From the NCBI GenBank assembly GCA_019638385.1, contig JAHBTW010000001.1:248001-312000 (forward strand): a DNA stretch of 64,000 bases, written 5' to 3'. Shown here one piece after another: positions 36,293 to 51,687 of this stretch (within the stretch, counting starts at the first letter, position 1; each line of letters starts with the position of its first letter). The notes beneath the pieces are model-generated. The model was not told the DNA's origin. It worked only from the letters and a program-made list of their open reading frames with translations, and searched no databases. Both the position numbers and the translations under genes were made by a program. The DNA comes from Saprospiraceae bacterium. Its GTDB lineage: Bacteria; Bacteroidota; Bacteroidia; Chitinophagales; Saprospiraceae.

Positions 36293-38062
36293 TCAATGTA
36301 CAATAACCAACTTCCCGCCGCCCAGATGCATCCCTTCGTCTGAAACCAACTCCAAAAAATACACCCCCGCCGCAAGCCCGCTCACATCCAACTCCTGTCG
36401 GAGGCGGCCGTTCACTACCGGCAAAGGGATGCGCAACACAACGCGGCCCAGCGCATCGCGGATTTCGACTACGCTCAATCCCCGCTGCCCAGTCGGAATG
36501 CCTTCGGCGATTAGAGTCGCCGGCACGCCGGGCGGCACAGGATTCGGCCATATCTCCACTCGCACCGCTGGTTGAGCGGAGTCGAAACCAGCGCTACTCA
36601 CGAGCACCTGCACCTCCCGGCACAAGGTATCTGCCCCACGCGGGTTGCTCACCGCAAGGCATACGTTGTACACCCCCTCCGCCGCATAGCTGTGTACCGG
36701 GTTGGGTACAGTGTCTGTGGCCCCATCGCCGAAGTTCCAGTGCCAGGTGCGGATGTCGTGGTGGCTGGCATCCTGGAAGGCCACCTCCGTGCCCAGCGGC
36801 TCATGTGCCCACTCCGCTACCGGCGGCTGCCGCAGGGTATCGCAGGGGCTGCCCTCCAGGTGATGCAGACGGTAGTTGGGGAAGTTGGGGAGGGAGAGTG
36901 CGTTTATAGATGGCAACTCCACACAATGCTGGCACACATCGCAAGCCAAGCCCAAAGAATCCGGCTGGTTAATGACATGCAAGTATCTTACCCCATTGTT
37001 GCTGTTGATGTAGATTTTGCCATCCGGCGCCAATTGCGCAAGATAAAAAGTGGTAGATAAAGGATTGCCGAAGCCATCCCATACCGCCACTGTGATGCGA
37101 GAAGTTTCAATATCCTCTGCATGAAGGTCGTATTGATATACATACCGATATGAAGAAACATACAAAAAGCGGCTATTGGAGGAGATGGCAATTCCTCCAG
37201 CCCAGGCGGTGTCGGCATAGCTAAATTGCCGGGGATTCCTAAGTTCTCCGCTGCAACGGTCGAAATCAAATATGCTGACATGTATTGGATCGCCTGCCGA
37301 ACCGGTGAGATGCACACTAGCGTATTTCGTGCCATCGGGGGAAAATACAGCTTGGCCGATAGATTGAGAAGAAACAATATAACCAATGTCTTGGGTATCG
37401 TGTACTGTTATTCCCTCTCGACTTAATGCCATTTTATAATATATGCTAGAGTCGTGCTTCCTGATTACAATCCACCAGCCCTGTCCATTAGCATGTCTGG
37501 TTGCAACAATTTTACCCTGATGTAACATATCGCTGATCACGGTCTCATTTTTTTTTTCAACAGCTCCAAGTCCGTTATTTCTGTTCATATTGATTTGAGA
37601 ATAATAAAAATGGGATGATTGGACAATGCTATTGCCGTTTGTCAATTCCTTATCCATCAGAATTATGCAATATAAGCTGTCTTGGTCAGGCCAGGGCAAT
37701 GCCATAACCCCTTGATCAAGTATATATCCGTAGGCTCCCTGATTGTGAACGCCGGCAGGCCCGGCAGCCAGCCCCGTCCCATTTTCCATAGGCTCATGCA
37801 GCGCATTGGCTATGTATATGCCATTGGTGTAAAATAGCAGATTTCCGGCCGTATCACACATACTGGCATTGGCCTGGCTAAAAAACATGTCCCGGAATTC
37901 ATAATAAATGTCGGGAGGAGTCGTGTGGAAATCAATAACAGTACCCGAAAATATGGGGTTGGACTGACTGTTCTGTCCAAGCAGCCAAATATAATCGTGT
38001 TTTTGCGCATGGGCGTACACCGATGAAAAAACTATTACAAAGTATATGTAAAAACGATTCAT
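36293..38062 (-). CDS. T9SS-secreted protein with PKD domain
   Basis: 589 residues from ATG 38062, which starts a signal peptide (MNRFYIYFVIVFSSVYAHAQ). The N-terminal ~400 residues form a propeller-like domain (SPDGTKYASVHLTG, SSNSRFLYVSSYRYVYQY, APDGKIYINSNNG). Next is a PKD domain (FQDASHHDIRTWHWNFGDGA, about 430-500) and a type A T9SS sorting domain (VEIWPNPVPPGVPATL to the end). The linker between PKD and sorting domains is encoded by a palindromic repeat. Downstream of the giant gene on the same strand and probably co-transcribed. Expected at the cell surface; ligand unknown. Confidence 0.85.
   Translation of the reverse strand: MNRFYIYFVIVFSSVYAHAQKHDYIWLLGQNSQSNPIFSGTVIDFHTTPPDIYYEFRDMFFSQANASMCDTAGNLLFYTNGIYIANALHEPMENGTGLAAGPAGVHNQGAYGYILDQGVMALPWPDQDSLYCIILMDKELTNGNSIVQSSHFYYSQINMNRNNGLGAVEKKNETVISDMLHQGKIVATRHANGQGWWIVIRKHDSSIYYKMALSREGITVHDTQDIGYIVSSQSIGQAVFSPDGTKYASVHLTGSAGDPIHVSIFDFDRCSGELRNPRQFSYADTAWAGGIAISSNSRFLYVSSYRYVYQYDLHAEDIETSRITVAVWDGFGNPLSTTFYLAQLAPDGKIYINSNNGVRYLHVINQPDSLGLACDVCQHCVELPSINALSLPNFPNYRLHHLEGSPCDTLRQPPVAEWAHEPLGTEVAFQDASHHDIRTWHWNFGDGATDTVPNPVHSYAAEGVYNVCLAVSNPRGADTLCREVQVLVSSAGFDSAQPAVRVEIWPNPVPPGVPATLIAEGIPTGQRGLSVVEIRDALGRVVLRIPLPVVNGRLRQELDVSGLAAGVYFLELVSDEGMHLGGGKLVIVH
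36566..36593. repeat. Palindromic repeat inside a coding region (GAGCGGAGTCGA core)
   Basis: Perfect 8-base arms CGCTGGTT (36566-36573) and AACCAGCG (36586-36593) around GAGCGGAGTCGA. It encodes AGFDSAQPA in the linker before the T9SS sorting domain, in frame and without a stop. The core matches the extragenic copy at 25934-25957. Confidence 0.75.
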
Positions 38063-38078
38063 GTCGGCAATAGATGAA

Positions 38079-38117
38079 CAAGGGTATCCCATCTGCATAA
38101 CAGACAGAATACCCTTG
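38079..38117. repeat. Hairpin between the two T9SS genes
   Basis: CAAGGGTAT (38079-38087) and ATACCCTTG (38109-38117) form a perfect 9-base stem in the 68-base spacer. No T run follows on the - strand, so it looks more like an mRNA-stability or processing hairpin than a terminator. Confidence 0.5.
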
Positions 38118-38130
38118 AAAAGTGAGTAAA

Positions 38131-44514
<6,384 letters not shown>

Positions 44515-44794
44515 AAGGTGTATGGTTTAAGAAATGATAAAAGCGGTACGAGGGCTGCCGCAGCAGGGGAGTGTTTTTCAAAGTGTTTTGACAAAAGTAA
44601 AAAATATCTGGAGAAATGGCTGGAGGGGGTGTGTTAAAGTTTGAGGCGACCCTCTATCTTGAACATTGCTCATTTCTTGAAATATTCAATGCTCAATGAC
44701 TCAATCTCAGCTGTTCAAGTGCCCTCAACTGACTTTGCGCGGTACCCCGCGGCCCGATGTTTAAGATATAATATACGGCCAACGGAAATGTTCG
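44515..44794. other. Non-coding gap between divergent giant T9SS gene and typA
   Basis: About 280 bases without a credible gene. It holds the candidate promoter boxes of both flanking genes and an imperfect repeat of GCTCAATG words near 44670-44705. Nothing else was recognised. Confidence 0.55.
44592..44599 (-). promoter_or_regulatory. Candidate -7 box for the giant T9SS gene
   Basis: On the - strand TACTTTTG, about 78 bases before the ATG at 44514. No -33 TTTG at 19 bases. Confidence 0.4.
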
Positions 44795-44802
44795 TACCTT
44801 TG
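44795..44802 (+). promoter_or_regulatory. Candidate -7 box for typA
   Basis: TACCTTTG, 23 bases before the typA ATG, giving a leader of about 17 bases. The -33 region reads TATA rather than TTTG. Confidence 0.5.
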
Positions 44803-44825
44803 CGCCCGAATTTAAAAAAGGCAGA

Positions 44826-46646
44826 ATGCTAAACATACGCAACGTAGCCATTATCGCGCACGTAGATCATGGCAAAACGACTCTGGTGGACAAGATGCTC
44901 ATGGCCGGAAGGCTGTTTAAAGAGCACGAAACGCCGGGGGAACTGATCCTCGACAACAACGACCTCGAACGCGAACGCGGGATCACCATTTTGGCCAAAA
45001 ACGTGGCCATTACTTACAAAGGCACAAAGATCAACATCATCGATACCCCCGGTCACTCCGACTTCGGCGGCGAGGTGGAGCGCGTACTCAATATGGCCGA
45101 CGGCGTATTGCTGCTCGTGGATGCTTTTGAAGGCCCCATGCCCCAAACCCGGTTTGTGTTGCAAAAAGCCATTGAGATCGGCCTCAAACCCATCGTGGTT
45201 ATCAATAAGGTGGACAAGCCCAACTGCACCCCCGACGAAGCGCATGAAGCGGTGTTCGACCTCATGTACAGCCTCGGCGCTACCGAAGACCAGCTCGACT
45301 TTCAGGTGGTGTTCGGCTCGGCCAAAAACAACTGGATGGGCAAAGACTGGCGCAATCCGCCCGACGACATCACCTATCTTTTAGACACCATCGTGGAGCA
45401 CATTCCGTCGCCCGTGGTGGCCGAAGGCAGCACGCAAATGCTCATTACCTCTCTGGATTACTCTGCTTACATCGGTCGCATCGCCATCGGGCGGCTCTAC
45501 CGTGGCTCGCTCAGAGACGGCCAAACGGTAGCCCTCATGAAGAAAGACGGCACCGTGGTGAAAAGCAAAATCCGCGGCCTGTTTGTATTTGAAGGATTTG
45601 GTAAAATAAAAGCCGAGCGCGTAGAGGCCGGCGAAATCTGTGCCATTGTAGGCGTGGAGGGATTCGAAATCGGCGATACCGTAGCCGATGCCGAAAACCC
45701 CGAAGGCATGACCCGTATCGCGGTGGACGAACCCACCATCAGCATGGTGTTCACCATCAACGATTCTCCGTTTTTCGGCAAGGAAGGCAAATTCGTCACC
45801 TCGCGCCACCTCCGGGAGCGCCTCGAAAAGGAATTGGAGAAAAACCTCGCCCTGCGCTTAGAATCTACCGCACAGGCCGAAACCTTCGTCGTATATGGCC
45901 GGGGCGTATTGCACCTCGCCGTGCTCATCGAAACCATGCGCCGCGAAGGCTACGAACTGCAAATCGGGCAGCCGCAGGTCATTCTCAAAAATGTGGATGG
46001 CGCCATACACGAGCCGATCGAAGAAATGACCATTGACCTGCCTGAAAACATGGCCGGCACCGCCATTGATATGGTTACCCGTCGCAAGGGCTTACTGCTG
46101 AGTATGTTGCCCAAAAACGACCGCGTAATTCTGCAATTGGAAATCCCCTCGCGCGGCATCATCGGCATCCGCAGTCAAATGCTCACCGCCACTCAGGGCG
46201 AGGCCGTTATGACCCACCGTTTCAAAGAGTTTCAGCCTTACAAAGGCGAGGTGCCGAGCCGCATCAACGGTTCGCTCATCAGTATGGAAACCGGCACGGC
46301 CATTCCGTACAGTATCTTCAACTTGCAGGATCGCGGCAGCTTCTTCGTGGATGCCGGCGAAGAGATATACGAAGGTCAGGTCATCGGCGAAAATACCCGC
46401 GCCGGCGATATGATGGTGAACCTCACCAAAACCAAAAAGCTTACCAACATGCGCGCTTCCGGCTCTGACGAAAAGGTGCGCATCATACCGCCCATCAAGT
46501 TCTCATTAGAGGAGGCGCTGGAATACATTCAGGAAGACGAGTATGTGGAAGTGACGCCCAAGTCCATCCGCTTGCGCAAAATCCTGCTGAAAGAACACGA
46601 ACGCAAGCGCTCCAAGAACTCGGCATTGTCGGCACAAGTCGGTTGA
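44826..46646 (+). CDS. typA: Ribosome-associated GTPase TypA/BipA
   Basis: 606 residues, full family length. GTPase motifs: [14 protein letters not shown] (G1), [12 protein letters not shown] (G2/G3 lead), [11 protein letters not shown] (G3) and NKVDKP (G4). Domain II, the EF-G-like III/V domains and the BipA-specific C-terminal domain follow, including the [20 protein letters not shown] stretch. TypA binds 70S ribosomes and helps 50S assembly under stress or low temperature. aroE follows after six bases, so the two may share a transcript. Confidence 0.96.
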   Translation: MLNIRNVAIIAHVDHGKTTLVDKMLMAGRLFKEHETPGELILDNNDLERERGITILAKNVAITYKGTKINIIDTPGHSDFGGEVERVLNMADGVLLLVDAFEGPMPQTRFVLQKAIEIGLKPIVVINKVDKPNCTPDEAHEAVFDLMYSLGATEDQLDFQVVFGSAKNNWMGKDWRNPPDDITYLLDTIVEHIPSPVVAEGSTQMLITSLDYSAYIGRIAIGRLYRGSLRDGQTVALMKKDGTVVKSKIRGLFVFEGFGKIKAERVEAGEICAIVGVEGFEIGDTVADAENPEGMTRIAVDEPTISMVFTINDSPFFGKEGKFVTSRHLRERLEKELEKNLALRLESTAQAETFVVYGRGVLHLAVLIETMRREGYELQIGQPQVILKNVDGAIHEPIEEMTIDLPENMAGTAIDMVTRRKGLLLSMLPKNDRVILQLEIPSRGIIGIRSQMLTATQGEAVMTHRFKEFQPYKGEVPSRINGSLISMETGTAIPYSIFNLQDRGSFFVDAGEEIYEGQVIGENTRAGDMMVNLTKTKKLTNMRASGSDEKVRIIPPIKFSLEEALEYIQEDEYVEVTPKSIRLRKILLKEHERKRSKNSALSAQVG

Positions 46647-46652
46647 TGCAGC

Positions 46653-47393
46653 ATGAGAACCTTCGGACTGATCGGGTATCCTCTATCGCATTCTTTTTCT
46701 AAAAAATACTTTACGGAAAAGTTTGCACGAGAGGGCATTCAGGATGCTGTTTATGAACTGTTCCCATTAGAAACCATTCAGGCGTTCCCCGATTTGATGG
46801 CGGAGCATCCCGGCTTGTGCGGGCTGAACGTAACCATTCCCTACAAAGAAGCGGTGATTCCTTTTTTGGATGCAATGGATGCAGGCGCGGCGGCCATCGG
46901 CGCGGTGAACGTCATTAAAGTGGAGGCGGAGCGCCTCACCGGTTACAATTCGGACGCGCACGGGTTTGAAGTATCGCTGAAGCAATTTTTAGAAAAAAAC
47001 AATGCCCGGCCCGGCGGAGCGCTCGTACTCGGCGCCGGTGGCGCAGCCAAAGCGGTCGTTTGGGTGTTGGAGCGCCTCGGTATTGAGTATTTATTTGTTT
47101 CCAGGAGCGAAGGGCCGGGGCGGATTACTTATGCCGATCTGGACGCACAATACCTTGAAACATATCCGTTGCTCATCAATACCACCCCGGTGGGTATGGC
47201 GCCCGACACCGGCGATTGTCCACCGATTCCGTACCACTTGCTGAGCGCCCGCAACCTTTTGTACGATTTGGTGTATAATCCGGAGTTGACGTTGTTTCTC
47301 CAACGCGGCTCGCAGGCAGGTTGTCCTGTTGTCAATGGCAGGGAGATGTTATATTTGCAGGCAGAAAGGGCCTGGGCCCTTTGGAATCAATAG
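46653..47393 (+). CDS. aroE: Shikimate dehydrogenase
   Basis: 246 residues, slightly short as is usual in Bacteroidota. It reduces 3-dehydroshikimate to shikimate with NADPH. Shikimate-site residues: SxS in GYPLSHSFS, Lys65 in TIPYK, Asn86 in GAVNV and Asp101 in YNSDAHGF. The NADP loop is VLGAGGAAKAVVWVL. The usual NADPH-preferring basic motif after this loop is less clear (SRSEG). Located between typA and the proline dehydrogenase gene, with no other aromatic-pathway genes nearby. Confidence 0.94.
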   Translation: MRTFGLIGYPLSHSFSKKYFTEKFAREGIQDAVYELFPLETIQAFPDLMAEHPGLCGLNVTIPYKEAVIPFLDAMDAGAAAIGAVNVIKVEAERLTGYNSDAHGFEVSLKQFLEKNNARPGGALVLGAGGAAKAVVWVLERLGIEYLFVSRSEGPGRITYADLDAQYLETYPLLINTTPVGMAPDTGDCPPIPYHLLSARNLLYDLVYNPELTLFLQRGSQAGCPVVNGREMLYLQAERAWALWNQ

Positions 47394-47423
47394 TACCTGA
47401 CCAAATTTTACAAAACCGAACCA

Positions 47424-48683
47424 ATGGAAAAATCCACGATGCCCGTGCATTCGAGGGCGCAACAGATATTGGATGCCTGGCAAAAAGCGGGCGATGATGC
47501 CCCCGTCGCGCTCCCCGATTTTGAAGATACTGCCGCCGCTTTTGCACACAAATCAGATGAGGAATTGGAAAAAGCGGCCCGGCTGTTCGGGCTGATGAAC
47601 CACCACTGGCTGGTAGGAATAGGCTCCATGCTGGGGCTGGCTGCCATTCGCCTGCGCATGCCTTTTGTGGAGAGCGTGGTGAAACGCACCATTTACGAGC
47701 AGTTTTGCGCCGGTACTACTTTGTTGGACAGCGCAGCGGCCATTGGCAAGCTCCACAATGCACAGGTGTTTACGGCATTGGATTACGGCGTGGAGGCAAA
47801 AGATTCGGAGGAGGATTTCAACCAGACCATGAACGAAATCATTCGCGCCATCGAGTTTTCCGGCCAATGCGAGGGCATCCTCCTGGTGAGCGTGAAACTG
47901 ACCGGCCTGATGCGTTTCGGATTGCTGGAAGCCATTCAAAACAAAGACAGCCTGAGTCTGAAAGAACGCACCGAATACAAAAACGGCCTCAAACGCATTG
48001 ACGCCGTATGCCACACGGCTGCCCAAAAAGGCATCAGTGTATTCATAGACGCAGAAGAGTCGTGGATACAGGACGGCATTGACCACTTAGCCACCCTCAT
48101 GATGGCCCGTTACAACCATGACCGGGTGGTGGTGTACAACACTTTTCAGATGTACCGCCACGACCGGCTGCAATACCTCATTCGCTCATACGATCGGGCA
48201 GCCTCGGAGGGGTATTTGCTCGGCGCCAAATTGGTGCGCGGCGCGTATATGGACAAAGAGCGCGATCGCGCACAACGCATGGACTACCCATCGCCCATTC
48301 ACCCCAACAAAGAGGCGACCGACCACGCTTTCGATACGGCGGTGCGTTTTTGTTTGGATCATTATGAACAAATTGCCCTGTGCAATGCCTCCCACAACGC
48401 CAAAAGCGCCATGCTGCAGGCCGAATTGATCGTGGAGCGAAAGCTCCCGCCGTGCCACCCGCACCTTCTGTTTTGCCAACTCTACGGCATGAGCGATAAT
48501 CTCACCTTCAATCTGGCGAAAGCCGGGTTCAATGCCGGCAAATATGTGGTGTACGGCCCCGTGCGCGAGGTAGTACCTTTCCTCATACGCCGCGCACAGG
48601 AAAACGCTTCCGTTACCGGCGACATGAGCCGCGAGCATCAATTGGTTGTCAGGGAAGTGAAGCGGAGGGCAGGGGAGGGGTAG
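47424..48683 (+). CDS. Proline dehydrogenase (FAD-dependent, monofunctional)
   Basis: 419 residues, a PRODH-only enzyme without the P5C dehydrogenase half of PutA. TIM-barrel motifs: VSVKLTGLMRFG, FIDAEESWIQDGID, KLVRGAYMDKERDRA, NASHNAKSA, FCQLYGMSDNLTFNLA, and VVYGPVREVVPFLIRRAQENASV, whose Arg pair binds the proline carboxylate. It oxidises proline to pyrroline-5-carboxylate and feeds electrons to quinones. An alternative start (MPVHSR) lies five codons in. The P5C dehydrogenase gene is not in the window. Confidence 0.94.
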   Translation: MEKSTMPVHSRAQQILDAWQKAGDDAPVALPDFEDTAAAFAHKSDEELEKAARLFGLMNHHWLVGIGSMLGLAAIRLRMPFVESVVKRTIYEQFCAGTTLLDSAAAIGKLHNAQVFTALDYGVEAKDSEEDFNQTMNEIIRAIEFSGQCEGILLVSVKLTGLMRFGLLEAIQNKDSLSLKERTEYKNGLKRIDAVCHTAAQKGISVFIDAEESWIQDGIDHLATLMMARYNHDRVVVYNTFQMYRHDRLQYLIRSYDRAASEGYLLGAKLVRGAYMDKERDRAQRMDYPSPIHPNKEATDHAFDTAVRFCLDHYEQIALCNASHNAKSAMLQAELIVERKLPPCHPHLLFCQLYGMSDNLTFNLAKAGFNAGKYVVYGPVREVVPFLIRRAQENASVTGDMSREHQLVVREVKRRAGEG

Positions 48684-48705
48684 CTGCGAGCTGCGGGCTT
48701 CGGGT
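48681..48705. repeat. AGCTCG-type repeat (copy 3, degenerate)
   Basis: TAGCTGCGAGCTGCGGGCTTCGGG immediately follows the proline dehydrogenase stop and resembles the AGCTCG-rich elements after murE and ftsZ. Confidence 0.4.
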
Positions 48706-48833
48706 AAGGAGTTCGTGCGCTGCGCCCATAGGAGCCATTGCGGGTTTGAGCGGATCGTCGTTGAGCAGCCATACGTTTTCGGCGGCTATAAACTGGGCGT
48801 CATCATTGAGTCAAATCCCCATCTCTACTCTTT

Positions 48834-51116
48834 TCACAACACCGCCCATCTCAGCCCGGCAAAACCCCGCAGGCCCTGCAAGGGCGCATAATTGTAAGAA
48901 GGATCAAACGTATAGCCGAAAGGATTGGCAACGGGGTCATCCGCCGTGTGGTCAAACGGATCGAATGGGCGCAGGATGGGGTCTTTGGGTACGAAATTGA
49001 GCAGGTTTTTTACGCCGCCGAACAGCTCAAAGCCGCCTTTGAATTTGCGCGAAAACTGCATATTCAGCAGTGCGTACCAGGGCGAGTATTCCGGTCGGAA
49101 ATCATCGGGTACTGTGGGCAGGCGCTGCGGCCCGAACCAGTTGCCCGTCAGATCGAGGCTGATGCGCGAAGGGGAGTGGGTGTAATTGGTCGCGAATGTA
49201 CCCGACCAGCGCGGCGCGCGTATTTGTACGCTCTTCTCTAACAGGCCCGCTTCGTTTTTCTGATTCAAAAAAACATCCATGTAAGTGATACCGGCGTTGA
49301 GGCGCAGCGGCTTGCCGTCGGAATAGTCTATCTGCAACGTGAGGCCGCGGGTGACGGCATGACCGTCGAGGTTGGAATAAATGATTTTTTGGGGATCGGT
49401 ATCGTAGTCGGGCACAATGCGGTTGCCGAACCAGGTATAAAAAGCGGTGGCATCCACATTGAGAAAGAAGGACGGCGCGGGTACCGAGAGATTGTAGTTG
49501 AGATTGCCGCTCCAGGAGCGTTCCGGGTTGAGGGCTTCGGCGATGACCACCTCGCGCGCACCGCTGAGGGCCGCGTGATCCTCAGTAAACAGGCTCACAA
49601 CCCGGAAACCGCTGCCCGCGCTCAGGCGCAGGTTTTGGCGTTCGCCGAGGTGTTGGTGGTAGGCGATGCGCGGCGACCACACCGCCCCGTGCTCCGGGTG
49701 CCAGTCCATGCGCAAGCCGGCGAGCAAAGTATTGTGGTGAGAAAACTCCCACTCATCCTGCACAAAAATCCCCGGCAGGAGCGTGCGCTCCACGGTTTCG
49801 GTCGCGGGAGTATTATCGTCGTAGCGGGTGTGGCGCAGGGCCGCGCCGGTGAGCAGGCGGTGTTTTTTGCCGAGGGTTTTATCCATGTATAATTGCGCGA
49901 AAGCGATGTCCTGCCGGGCGATGTACGACACATCGCCGTAGCGTGAATCCTGATCGTGGAAGTTGTAAGAAGCCTGCACGAAAATGGGCAATTCGATGGG
50001 CAACTGATACTGCCCAAACAGCTCAAAGCGGTTGGTATAAATGCTTTCGCCGTACACCTCGTCGCCGCCGCGAAAGGCCGGTGTCCAGTTCGTTTGGCCG
50101 CCCCAGCGGTCTTCCCCTACATAGCGGGCGCCGAGTTGCGCGGTGCGCCCGGCGCTTCGCTCCCATTGCCATTTATTAAAAACAGAAATGCGTTTTTGCT
50201 GCGCTATGTCAGTGAAACCGTCATCGTTTTTATCGGCTGGATTTTGCATCCAAAAACCATTGATGCCGAGCAGACCCGAAGCGGTTTTGGCGGCCCGATA
50301 GCGCAGCCCGCCGTCTAAGTTCAGTTCGCCCCAGCTTGTGCCGAAAAGGTCAAAAGCGAAGCGGGGCGCATCTGCCGGATTTTTGGTGATGATGTTGATT
50401 TGGCCCGCCATAGCTTCCGAGCCGTAGAGCGTACCCGCCGGGCCTTTCACCACCTCAATGCGCTCAATGAGGCTGTTGGGAATGCCCATGAGGCCATACA
50501 CCGTGCCGAGACCGCTCACGATGGGCATGCCGTCTATGAGCACCTGCGTATAAACGCCTTCGATGCCGTTGATTTGAATGTCGCCGGTATTGCACACGTT
50601 GCAGTTGAGTACAGGCTGCACGCCGCTGATCATGCCCACCGATTCAAAAATGTTGGGCGTCGGGTTGCGCCGGAACAGTTTAGCCGAGATCACATCTACT
50701 GGAATGGGGCTTTGAGAGCGGCGTATTTCCCGCATGGCCCCGGTGACGACTACTTCGTCGAGTACCTGAGCGGAAAGGTGAAACACCAGCGTTGCAGACG
50801 CTCCGGGTTGCAGGGAGATGGTTTTCCGCTGTGTGAAATACCCCACATAAGATACCTCCACTTCGTATTCTCCCGGTGGCACAGTGCCAAAAGAAACTCC
50901 CCCTGCACTGTCGGTAGTGCTACCGATGCCGAGCGCCGGCAGGTGTACGGTGGCGAGTTCGAGCGGCAGGCTCTCGGTCTCTACCTTACAATGCAGGCGG
51001 GCAGTAGCCATTTGGGCGTAAACCGACATGTACAGGCTCTGCACAAGAAAAAGGAGCAGTGTATAAAATGTTCTTGATGTGAGTCGGAGGTGGTATCGCG
51101 CCATGTTTTTACGCAT
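48834..51116 (-). CDS. TonB-dependent outer-membrane receptor, probable metal substrate
   Basis: About 760 residues from ATG 51116 (MRKNMARYHLRL); ATG 51104 is an alternative, and the frame is open further upstream. Signal peptide to SVYAQ, then a carboxypeptidase-regulatory-like domain (about 30-110), the TonB-box-like VLDEVVVTGA, plug domain and 22-strand barrel ending GLRWAVL. The plug carries NCNVCNTGDIQINGIEG and IDGMPIVSGLGTVYGLMG. A CxxC at this point is typical of receptors found beside MerC-like proteins and thought to move metals. Last gene of a - strand run headed by an ABC transporter. Confidence 0.9.
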   Translation of the reverse strand: MRKNMARYHLRLTSRTFYTLLLFLVQSLYMSVYAQMATARLHCKVETESLPLELATVHLPALGIGSTTDSAGGVSFGTVPPGEYEVEVSYVGYFTQRKTISLQPGASATLVFHLSAQVLDEVVVTGAMREIRRSQSPIPVDVISAKLFRRNPTPNIFESVGMISGVQPVLNCNVCNTGDIQINGIEGVYTQVLIDGMPIVSGLGTVYGLMGIPNSLIERIEVVKGPAGTLYGSEAMAGQINIITKNPADAPRFAFDLFGTSWGELNLDGGLRYRAAKTASGLLGINGFWMQNPADKNDDGFTDIAQQKRISVFNKWQWERSAGRTAQLGARYVGEDRWGGQTNWTPAFRGGDEVYGESIYTNRFELFGQYQLPIELPIFVQASYNFHDQDSRYGDVSYIARQDIAFAQLYMDKTLGKKHRLLTGAALRHTRYDDNTPATETVERTLLPGIFVQDEWEFSHHNTLLAGLRMDWHPEHGAVWSPRIAYHQHLGERQNLRLSAGSGFRVVSLFTEDHAALSGAREVVIAEALNPERSWSGNLNYNLSVPAPSFFLNVDATAFYTWFGNRIVPDYDTDPQKIIYSNLDGHAVTRGLTLQIDYSDGKPLRLNAGITYMDVFLNQKNEAGLLEKSVQIRAPRWSGTFATNYTHSPSRISLDLTGNWFGPQRLPTVPDDFRPEYSPWYALLNMQFSRKFKGGFELFGGVKNLLNFVPKDPILRPFDPFDHTADDPVANPFGYTFDPSYNYAPLQGLRGFAGLRWAVL

Positions 51117-51263
51117 TTCACTGTACCTTGAAAACCCGTGCTGAGTACCGGTATTTTTCAGGGTAATTGTTGTAATTATGATTTTTTTCGCAATAAAGTT
51201 AACATCATCTTCTAAATAAAGTTTGATGAGGCTAACATTTTTATTAATTCTGATAAAAAGCAT

Positions 51264-51686
51264 TTACCGCAACTCACACCCGATAGTTTTTTCACACGCC
51301 CGGCAATGTCTGAGATTGATAATGTGGGCAACGATGAGTGCAATCGAACCGCCGTACATCAGCCATTTACCGAGAGCCATATCTTGAATTTCTAATGCAA
51401 GCCCTCCTGCAAAACATACCCAGCTTGCCCAAAGCGCCGTTTTGATGGGGCGACTATTGGTGTGCCTTGTCGAAACCCATACCGCCAACAGGCTCAATAC
51501 GAGAAAGATATAATCAAGCATCGCCCAGCCCCAGGGGCCGGCGCCATGGTGATGGTGGCTTGTAGCGTGGTCAAAAAGAGGTTTGGCAGCAAAAAAGAGC
51601 GGTGTGATGGCGCAATGCACGGCGCATAGCCCGCTCGCGAAGATGCCGAGCAGGTCTGATTTTTTTGAAATGATGGAATTTGTCAT
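51264..51686 (-). CDS. MerC-domain membrane protein
   Basis: 140 residues with four predicted transmembrane helices. The MerC-type cysteine pair is in GLCAVHCAITPL within the first helix, followed by a histidine cluster (ATSHHHHGAG) and a C-terminal CRACEKTIGC with three cysteines. MerC proteins carry mercuric ion in mer operons, but chromosomal Bacteroidota members usually accompany TonB receptors and metalloregulators and probably handle zinc or another soft metal. No other mer gene is present. Sits one base after the DUF5916 gene and before the receptor. Confidence 0.88.
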   Translation of the reverse strand: MTNSIISKKSDLLGIFASGLCAVHCAITPLFFAAKPLFDHATSHHHHGAGPWGWAMLDYIFLVLSLLAVWVSTRHTNSRPIKTALWASWVCFAGGLALEIQDMALGKWLMYGGSIALIVAHIINLRHCRACEKTIGCELR

Positions 51687-51687
51687 A

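Noticed and set aside
51264..51686. A mercury-resistance (mer) operon.
   Set aside because: Only a MerC-like protein is present; there is no merA, merT, merP or merR, and the context points to general metal uptake.
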